Assembly: GCF_000968015.1 (NCBI RefSeq)
Contig: NZ_LACH01000007.1
Location: 1 to 64,000 of the forward strand
Length of the DNA stretch: 64,000 bases
From: Pseudomonas fluorescens
GTDB lineage: Bacteria; Pseudomonadota; Gammaproteobacteria; Pseudomonadales; Pseudomonadaceae
Direction of reading: 5' to 3'
In this document: positions 57,348 through 64,000 of the stretch, piece after piece
Layout: every line of letters begins with the position of its first letter
Position numbering within the stretch: the stretch's first letter is position 1
The notes under the pieces: model-generated
The model's input: the letters and a program-made list of their open reading frames with translations, nothing else
Told to the model about the DNA's origin: nothing
The model's database searches: none
Translations under genes and position numbers: made by a program

Positions 57348-58144
57348 TGCGCAAGATTTCACTAATAGAACGGGTTCGCCGGTTCGGCCACTCTGGCATT
57401 GACGTGCTGGGAGTGTTTGGCCGTTCGGCGATATTCCTGTTTCATGCCTTGCTTGGCCGTGGCGGCATTGGCGGCGGTTTTGGCTTGCTGATCAAGCAAC
57501 TGCATTCGGTGGGCGTGATGTCCCTGGTGATCATCGTGGTCTCCGGGGTATTCATCGGCATGGTGCTGGCGCTGCAAGGCTTCAATATTCTATCCAGCTA
57601 CGGTTCGGAACAGGCGGTCGGCCAGATGGTTGCGCTGACGCTGTTGCGCGAACTGGGGCCCGTGGTCACGGCGTTGTTGTTCGCCGGGCGCGCCGGTTCG
57701 GCATTGACTGCCGAAATCGGCAACATGAAGTCCACCGAGCAGTTGTCCAGTCTGGAAATGATTGGTGTCGACCCGCTCAAGTACATCATTGCCCCGCGCC
57801 TGTGGGCCGGCTTCATTTCCCTGCCGGTGCTGGCGATGATCTTCAGCGTGGTGGGAATCTGGGGTGGTTCGTGGGTGGCCGTCGACTGGCTGGGTGTCTA
57901 TGAAGGTTCCTACTGGTCCAACATGCAGAACAGCGTGACCTTTGCTGACGATGTGCTCAACGGCATCATCAAAAGCATCGTTTTCGCCTTTGTCGTGACC
58001 TGGATCGCCGTATTCCAAGGCTATGACTGCGAGCCCACTTCCGAGGGGATCAGTCGTGCCACTACCAAGACCGTGGTGTATGCCTCTTTGGCTGTACTCG
58101 GCCTGGACTTTATTCTGACCGCCTTGATGTTTGGAGATTTCTGA
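57347..58144 (+). CDS. mlaE: Phospholipid transport permease MlaE
   Basis: This 265-residue permease has about five helices and the MlaE family core: [40 protein letters not shown], and [22 protein letters not shown], a coupling region. It sits in the inner membrane with MlaF (ATPase), MlaD (MCE ring) and MlaB. The ATG at 57347 overlaps the mlaF stop (TGATG); the TTG at 57344 is not needed. Confidence 0.95.
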   Translation: MRKISLIERVRRFGHSGIDVLGVFGRSAIFLFHALLGRGGIGGGFGLLIKQLHSVGVMSLVIIVVSGVFIGMVLALQGFNILSSYGSEQAVGQMVALTLLRELGPVVTALLFAGRAGSALTAEIGNMKSTEQLSSLEMIGVDPLKYIIAPRLWAGFISLPVLAMIFSVVGIWGGSWVAVDWLGVYEGSYWSNMQNSVTFADDVLNGIIKSIVFAFVVTWIAVFQGYDCEPTSEGISRATTKTVVYASLAVLGLDFILTALMFGDF

Positions 58145-58611
58145 TGCAAAACCGCACCCTGGAAATCGGTGTCGGCCTTTTCTTGCTGGCTGGCATCCTG
58201 GCTTTGCTGTTGCTGGCGTTGCGGGTGAGTGGCCTGTCCCCGAGCGCAACCACCGACACTTATAAACTTTATGCGTATTTCGACAATATCGCCGGTTTGA
58301 CTGTCAGAGCTAAAGTGACCATGGCCGGTGTGACCATCGGCAAGGTCACGGCGATCGATCTGGATCGCGACAGTTTTACCGGTCGAGTGACCATGCAGCT
58401 GGAAAAACGCGTAGATAACCTGCCGACTGACTCCACTGCATCTATCCTGACCGCTGGGCTGTTGGGCGAGAAGTACATCGGTCTCAGCGTGGGCGGGGAA
58501 GAAACCTTGCTCAAGGAGGGTGCAACCATCCACGACACGCAGTCGTCGCTGGTACTCGAAGACCTGATCGGTAAGTTTCTGCTCAATACCGTTAGTAAAG
58601 ACGCCAAATGA
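58144..58611 (+). CDS. mlaD: MCE-domain phospholipid transport protein MlaD
   Basis: This 155-residue protein has one N-terminal anchor helix (LEIGVGLFLLAGILALLLLAL) and one MCE domain (YFDNIAGLTVRAKVTMAGVTIGKV, then ILTAGLLGEKYIGLSVGG). The hexameric ring forms a hydrophobic channel for lipids in the periplasm. It overlaps mlaE by one base. Confidence 0.96.
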   Translation: MQNRTLEIGVGLFLLAGILALLLLALRVSGLSPSATTDTYKLYAYFDNIAGLTVRAKVTMAGVTIGKVTAIDLDRDSFTGRVTMQLEKRVDNLPTDSTASILTAGLLGEKYIGLSVGGEETLLKEGATIHDTQSSLVLEDLIGKFLLNTVSKDAK

Positions 58612-58622
58612 GGAGCTTTTAA

Positions 58623-59279
58623 ATGATCTCTACCTTGCGACGTGGCCTGTTGGTATTGCTCGCGGCCCTGCCGTTGATGGCTAACGCCGTGGCGGCGCCT
58701 TCCGCGCACGAACTGGTACAGGACACCACCAATCGGTTGCTTGCCGATCTGGCGGCCAATAAAGAGAAGTACAAGCAGGACCCGAAAGACTTTTATACCG
58801 CACTGGACACCATCGTCGGACCTGTTGTGGATGCCGAGGGCATTTCCAAGAGCATCATGACGGTCAAATACTCGCGCAAAGCCACGCCTGCGCAAATGAA
58901 GACCTTTGAAGAAAACTTCAAAAAGGGTCTGTTCCAGTTCTATGGCAACGCTTTGCTCGAATACAACAATCAGGGGATCGTTGTCGACCCTGCCAAGGAT
59001 GAGTCGGGCGACCGTACAAGCGTCGCCATGACGGTCAAAGGCAGCAACGGCGCGATCTATCCTGTGTCTTACACACTCGAAAAGATCAATGGCGAGTGGA
59101 AATTGCGCAACGTGATCATCAACGGCATTAACATCGGCAAGCTGTTCCGTGATCAGTTCGCTGATGCGATGCAGCGCAATGGCAACGACCTGGACAAGAC
59201 CATCAATGGTTGGGCCGGGGAAGTCGCCAAAGCCAAGGAAGCCAGTCAGAAGCAAACTACCGAGACGCAAGCTCAATGA
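58623..59279 (+). CDS. mlaC: Periplasmic phospholipid shuttle MlaC
   Basis: This 218-residue soluble protein has a signal peptide (LLVLLAALPLMANAVA) and the MlaC/Ttg2D family pattern, including YSRKATPAQMKTFEENFKKGLFQFYG and KINGEWKLRNVIINGINIGK. It carries phospholipids between MlaA-porin and MlaD. In P. aeruginosa the equivalent Ttg2D can hold more than one lipid. It overlaps mlaB by 4 bases. Confidence 0.95.
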   Translation: MISTLRRGLLVLLAALPLMANAVAAPSAHELVQDTTNRLLADLAANKEKYKQDPKDFYTALDTIVGPVVDAEGISKSIMTVKYSRKATPAQMKTFEENFKKGLFQFYGNALLEYNNQGIVVDPAKDESGDRTSVAMTVKGSNGAIYPVSYTLEKINGEWKLRNVIINGINIGKLFRDQFADAMQRNGNDLDKTINGWAGEVAKAKEASQKQTTETQAQ

Positions 59280-59581
59280 GTGTGTCGGCCATTCGCATGA
59301 GCGAATCCGGCGAGCTGACGCTTAGCGGCATGCTGGATTACCGCACCGGCCCCGGCTTGCGCAAGCAGGGGCAGGCGCTGATCAAAGCCAGCAAGGCCGC
59401 TGCACTGGTGGTCGATTGCTCGGCAGTGTTGAAATCCAGCAGTGTCGGCTTGTCGCTGCTGTTGTGCTTCATGCGTGATGCAGAGGCGGCCGGCAAGGCG
59501 TTGAGCATCCGTGGGATGCCAGAAGACATGCGCGAAATCGCTCAGGTCAGCGAATTGACCGAGCTGTTGGCGCATCCCTAA
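59276..59581 (+). CDS. mlaB: STAS-domain protein MlaB
   Basis: This 101-residue cytoplasmic STAS protein (GELTLSGMLDYRTGPGLRKQG, ALVVDCSAVLKSSSVGLSLLLCF) binds MlaF and regulates its activity. The conserved Ser in SSSVGLS is the STAS site. The ATG lies 4 bases inside mlaC (ATGA). An intrinsic terminator follows. Confidence 0.93.
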   Translation: MSVSAIRMSESGELTLSGMLDYRTGPGLRKQGQALIKASKAAALVVDCSAVLKSSSVGLSLLLCFMRDAEAAGKALSIRGMPEDMREIAQVSELTELLAHP

Positions 59582-59595
59582 CCGCATCTATAAAG

Positions 59596-59648
59596 AAGCC
59601 CCCCGTCAGAGTCCTGCTTCGCGGGGTTCGCAGGCGCGGGGCTTTTTT
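59596..59648 (+). terminator. Terminator of the mla operon
   Basis: AAGCCCC pairs with GGGGCTT across an imperfect stem with an internal hairpin and is followed by six T, directly 5' of ibaG. Confidence 0.75.
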
Positions 59649-59694
59649 GTATGATGTCCGACCCGCGCGCACAGGGCGCCGATTGAGGTTGAGC

Positions 59695-61222
<1,528 letters not shown>

Positions 61223-61253
61223 TTTCTGCTGCATGGGCGCAGGGACGTGCCCT

Positions 61254-61394
61254 CCATGTGGTGTAACAGCGTCACGAGCGAATGCAAGACAAGGCGAAAA
61301 CTGGCGAGAAAGCGGAGTTGACTTTAGTCAATGAGCATTTCGAGCCAGTTTTCAACGCAGGATTGCAGAGCGCAGTAGCTGTTACTCCACATGG
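61254..61394. repeat. 141-bp palindromic element with 17-bp terminal inverted repeats
   Basis: The ends CCATGTGGTGTAACAGC (61254-61270) and GCTGTTACTCCACATGG (61378-61394) are inverted copies with one mismatch. Internal inverted segments (AAAACTGGC / GCCAGTTTT and TTGAC...GTCAA) make the whole element fold as one long hairpin. It has no coding capacity and no clear target-site duplication. It looks like a MITE-like dispersed element, resembling repeats recalled from P. fluorescens genomes, and fills most of the murA-hisG gap. Confidence 0.7.
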
Positions 61395-61490
61395 ATGAAT
61401 TCGTTTCAAGTCGAGCCGTTTCCGGCTCGATGTGTGTCCGGCGCCATTTGCGACCGGGCATCAGTAGCCTGATAAGGACTGACGTTTCCC

Positions 61491-62126
61491 ATGTTGACCA
61501 TCGCACTGTCCAAGGGCCGCATCCTTGACGACACCCTGCCGCTTCTGGCTGAAGCGGGCATCGTGCCGACCGAGAATCCGGACAAGAGCCGCAAGCTGAT
61601 CATTCCCACGACTCAGGCCGATGTACGTCTGCTGATCGTGCGCGCCACCGATGTGCCGACTTACGTCGAACATGGTGCCGCTGACCTGGGCGTCGCCGGT
61701 AAAGATGTGCTGATGGAATATGGCGGCCAGGGTTTGTACGAGCCATTGGACCTGCGAATTGCCCTCTGCAAGCTGATGACCGCCGGCCGTGTCGGCGATG
61801 TCGAGCCCAAGGGCCGCCTGCGTGTGGCGACCAAATTCGTCAACGTTGCCAAGCGTTACTACGCCGAACAGGGCCGTCAGGTCGACATCATCAAGCTCTA
61901 TGGCTCGATGGAACTCGCGCCGCTGATCGGTCTGGCAGACAAGATCATCGACGTGGTCGACACCGGCAACACCCTGCGCGCCAATGGTCTGGAACCCCAG
62001 GATTTCATTGCCGACATCAGCTCCCGGCTGATCGTGAACAAAGCTTCAATGAAAATGCAGCACGCCCGTATCCAGGCGTTGATCGACACCCTGCGCAAGG
62101 CAGTGGAGTCTCGACACCGCGGCTGA
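61491..62126 (+). CDS. hisG: ATP phosphoribosyltransferase HisG (short form)
   Basis: This 211-residue catalytic subunit starts histidine synthesis from ATP and PRPP. It has the N-terminal [34 protein letters not shown] and the PRPP-site [16 protein letters not shown]. The short form lacks the regulatory domain and needs HisZ, which is not in this window. A terminator-like hairpin follows, before hisD. Confidence 0.96.
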   Translation: MLTIALSKGRILDDTLPLLAEAGIVPTENPDKSRKLIIPTTQADVRLLIVRATDVPTYVEHGAADLGVAGKDVLMEYGGQGLYEPLDLRIALCKLMTAGRVGDVEPKGRLRVATKFVNVAKRYYAEQGRQVDIIKLYGSMELAPLIGLADKIIDVVDTGNTLRANGLEPQDFIADISSRLIVNKASMKMQHARIQALIDTLRKAVESRHRG

Positions 62127-62178
62127 TTCACCTGCGCGACCTTGAGTCGCGCCCGTCTATCCGCCTCATAGCCAGAAT

Positions 62179-62228
62179 CTCAGGTGCCCAAGCGGAAACG
62201 ACTGCTAAGTTAGGGCGCCTGAGTTTTT
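62179..62228 (+). terminator. Intrinsic terminator between hisG and hisD
   Basis: CTCAGGTGCCC and GGGCGCCTGAG pair with a single G-U, separated by a 23-base loop and followed by TTTTT. It ends only 24 bases before the hisD start, so hisD expression must come from read-through or an overlapping promoter. Confidence 0.65.
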
Positions 62229-62251
62229 GCCATTCCTATGAGGCTCTCGCT

Positions 62252-63589
62252 ATGACCGCACCGACTGCAATTCGCCGACTCAACGCTGCTGACCCGGATT
62301 TCGCACATCATCTGGATCATCTGCTGAGCTGGGAAAGTGTGTCTGACGACTCGGTCAATCAGCGGGTGCTGGACATCATCAAGGCCGTGCGCGAGCGTGG
62401 CGATGCGGCGCTGGTGGAATTCACCCAGAAGTTCGACGGCCTGCAGGTCGCGTCCATGGCGGACCTGATTCTGCCTCGCGAACGCCTGGAACTGGCCCTG
62501 ACCCGAATCACCGTGCCTCAGCGTGAAGCGCTGGAAAAAGCTGCGTCCCGAGTACGCAGCTACCACGAGAAACAGAAGCAGGACTCCTGGAGCTACACCG
62601 AAGCCGACGGCACCGTGCTGGGCCAGAAAGTGACGCCGTTGGATCGCGCCGGCCTGTATGTACCGGGCGGCAAGGCGTCTTATCCGTCCTCGGTACTGAT
62701 GAACGCGATTCCGGCCAAGGTGGCCGGTGTGACCGAAGTGGTCATGGTGGTGCCGACGCCTCGTGGCGAAATCAACGAACTGGTGCTGGCCGCAGCCTGC
62801 ATCGCCGGCGTCGACCGCGTGTTCACCATCGGCGGCGCCCAAGCGGTTGCCGCGCTGGCCTACGGCACCGAAAGCGTGCCGAAGGTCGACAAAGTGGTCG
62901 GCCCGGGCAACATCTACGTCGCCACCGCCAAGCGCCACGTGTTCGGCCAGGTTGGCATCGACATGATCGCCGGCCCTTCGGAGATCCTTGTGGTATGCGA
63001 CGGTCACACCGATCCGGACTGGATCGCCATGGACCTGTTCTCCCAGGCCGAGCACGACGAAGACGCCCAAGCGATTCTGGTCAGCCCGGATGCCGAGTTC
63101 CTCGACAAGGTGGCCGCCAGCATCGCCAAACTGCTGCCGACCATGGAACGCGCCGAGATCATCGAAACGTCGATCAATGGCCGTGGTGCGCTGATCAAGG
63201 TCCGCGACATGGACCAAGCCATCGAAGTGGCCAACCGCATCGCACCGGAACACCTTGAGTTGTCCGTTGCTGATCCGCAGGCCTGGCTGCCGAAGATTCG
63301 CCACGCTGGCGCGATCTTCATGGGCCGTCACACCTCCGAAGCCTTGGGCGACTATTGCGCCGGCCCGAACCACGTGTTGCCAACCTCCGGCACCGCGCGC
63401 TTCTCCTCGCCGCTGGGTGTGTACGACTTCCAGAAGCGTTCGTCGATCATCTTCTGCTCCGAGCAAGGTGCGTCGGAACTGGGCAAAACCGCTTCCGTGC
63501 TGGCCCGTGGCGAGTCGCTGACCGCTCACGCGCGCAGCGCCGAATACCGCATCATTGACGAGCTCTTTAATGAAGAGCAGGGGGAGTGA
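62252..63589 (+). CDS. hisD: Histidinol dehydrogenase HisD
   Basis: This 445-residue Zn/NAD enzyme oxidises histidinol to histidine. It has the signature region [16 protein letters not shown], the zinc-ligand His in [13 protein letters not shown], and [21 protein letters not shown] with conserved Glu/His. It also has [19 protein letters not shown] lies upstream of the ATG. Its stop is followed within two bases by hisC. Confidence 0.97.
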   Translation: MTAPTAIRRLNAADPDFAHHLDHLLSWESVSDDSVNQRVLDIIKAVRERGDAALVEFTQKFDGLQVASMADLILPRERLELALTRITVPQREALEKAASRVRSYHEKQKQDSWSYTEADGTVLGQKVTPLDRAGLYVPGGKASYPSSVLMNAIPAKVAGVTEVVMVVPTPRGEINELVLAAACIAGVDRVFTIGGAQAVAALAYGTESVPKVDKVVGPGNIYVATAKRHVFGQVGIDMIAGPSEILVVCDGHTDPDWIAMDLFSQAEHDEDAQAILVSPDAEFLDKVAASIAKLLPTMERAEIIETSINGRGALIKVRDMDQAIEVANRIAPEHLELSVADPQAWLPKIRHAGAIFMGRHTSEALGDYCAGPNHVLPTSGTARFSSPLGVYDFQKRSSIIFCSEQGASELGKTASVLARGESLTAHARSAEYRIIDELFNEEQGE

Positions 63590-63591
63590 AG

Positions 63592-64000
63592 ATGAGTAAA
63601 TTCTGGAGCCCGTTCGTCAAGAATCTGGTGCCTTATGTCCCGGGCGAGCAGCCGAAACTGGCGAAACTGGTGAAGCTCAACACCAACGAAAACCCGTACG
63701 GTCCATCGCCAAAAGCCTTGGCGGCGATGCAGACCGAACTGAATGACAATTTGCGTCTGTACCCGGACCCGAACAGTGAAGTGCTCAAGCAAGCAGTCGC
63801 CAAGTACTACGGCGTGCAGAGCAATCAGGTGTTTCTCGGCAACGGTTCCGATGAAGTCCTGGCGCACATCTTTCACGGTTTGCTGCAACACGATCAGCCG
63901 CTGCTGTTCCCGGACATCAGCTACAGCTTCTATCCGGTTTACTGCGGGTTGTATGGCATCGCCTTCGACGCGGTGCCGCTGGACGAGCAGTTCCAGATCA
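63592..64000 (+). CDS. hisC: Histidinol-phosphate aminotransferase HisC (5' part, runs off the window)
   Basis: The first 136 residues of a class I/II PLP aminotransferase: [36 protein letters not shown] and [18 protein letters not shown], all typical of HisC. GGGGAG lies just upstream and the hisD stop is two bases away. The catalytic Lys lies beyond the window end. Confidence 0.93.
   Translation, partial: MSKFWSPFVKNLVPYVPGEQPKLAKLVKLNTNENPYGPSPKALAAMQTELNDNLRLYPDPNSEVLKQAVAKYYGVQSNQVFLGNGSDEVLAHIFHGLLQHDQPLLFPDISYSFYPVYCGLYGIAFDAVPLDEQFQI

Overview
The window is a high-GC chromosomal segment of a Pseudomonas, almost certainly of the P. fluorescens group. Gene order, the OprD-type porin, the fagA-fumC-orfX-sodA operon, and many REP-type palindromes (TGTGGGAGCGAGCTTGCTCGCGAT and relatives) all point there. 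From memory of gene order, most of it is collinear with the P. aeruginosa PA4450-PA4506 region. No tRNA, rRNA, CRISPR array or insertion sequence was seen.

Layout. (1) 0.2-11.4 kb: a small secreted acidic protein, then a minus-strand di/tripeptide uptake locus with three substrate-binding proteins, an OprD/OpdP-type porin and DppBCDF. (2) 12.0-16.7 kb: a SIMPL-domain periplasmic protein, the redox two-component pair RoxS/RoxR and a fused ABC exporter. (3) 16.9-26.3 kb: an accessory block. An FCD/GntR regulator and a galactarate/glucarate catabolic operon (kdgD, semialdehyde dehydrogenase, MFS transporter, garD) are separated by a minus-strand two-gene cassette. That cassette encodes a zinc-phospholipase-C-like protein plus a 66-residue partner behind a near-consensus LexA (SOS) box; it is the most unusual item here. 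An AEC transporter follows. (4) 26.4-31.6 kb, minus strand: a carboxymuconolactone-decarboxylase-like protein, a CaCA exchanger, an RlpA-like lipoprotein and gatCAB. (5) 31.8-45.1 kb, mainly plus: mreBCD, maf, rng, yhdP, a nitrilase-family amidase, tldD, (darP on minus), pmbA. (6) 45.3-49.1 kb: the iron-repressed fagA-fumC-orfX-sodA operon and a ZIP transporter. (7) 49.2-56.3 kb, minus: kdsD-kdsC-lptC-lptA-lptB-rpoN-hpf-ptsN-rapZ-ptsO. (8) 56.5-64 kb, plus: mlaFEDCB, ibaG, murA, hisG, hisD and the 5' part of hisC, which runs off the window.

Working together. The peptide locus couples an outer-membrane pore, several periplasmic receptors and one inner-membrane ABC importer. The galactarate block is a complete route from galactarate to 2-oxoglutarate; its promoter and that of its regulator share a 10-bp half-site. 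Regions 4-8 are core cell-envelope and housekeeping genes (cell shape, LPS synthesis and export, phospholipid trafficking, peptidoglycan precursor, nitrogen PTS and sigma-54). At least ten inverted-repeat elements of three or four families sit in intergenic gaps, mostly 3' of genes.

Limits: all functions are inferred by reading translations and motifs; no database search was run. Promoters and operators are pattern matches only.
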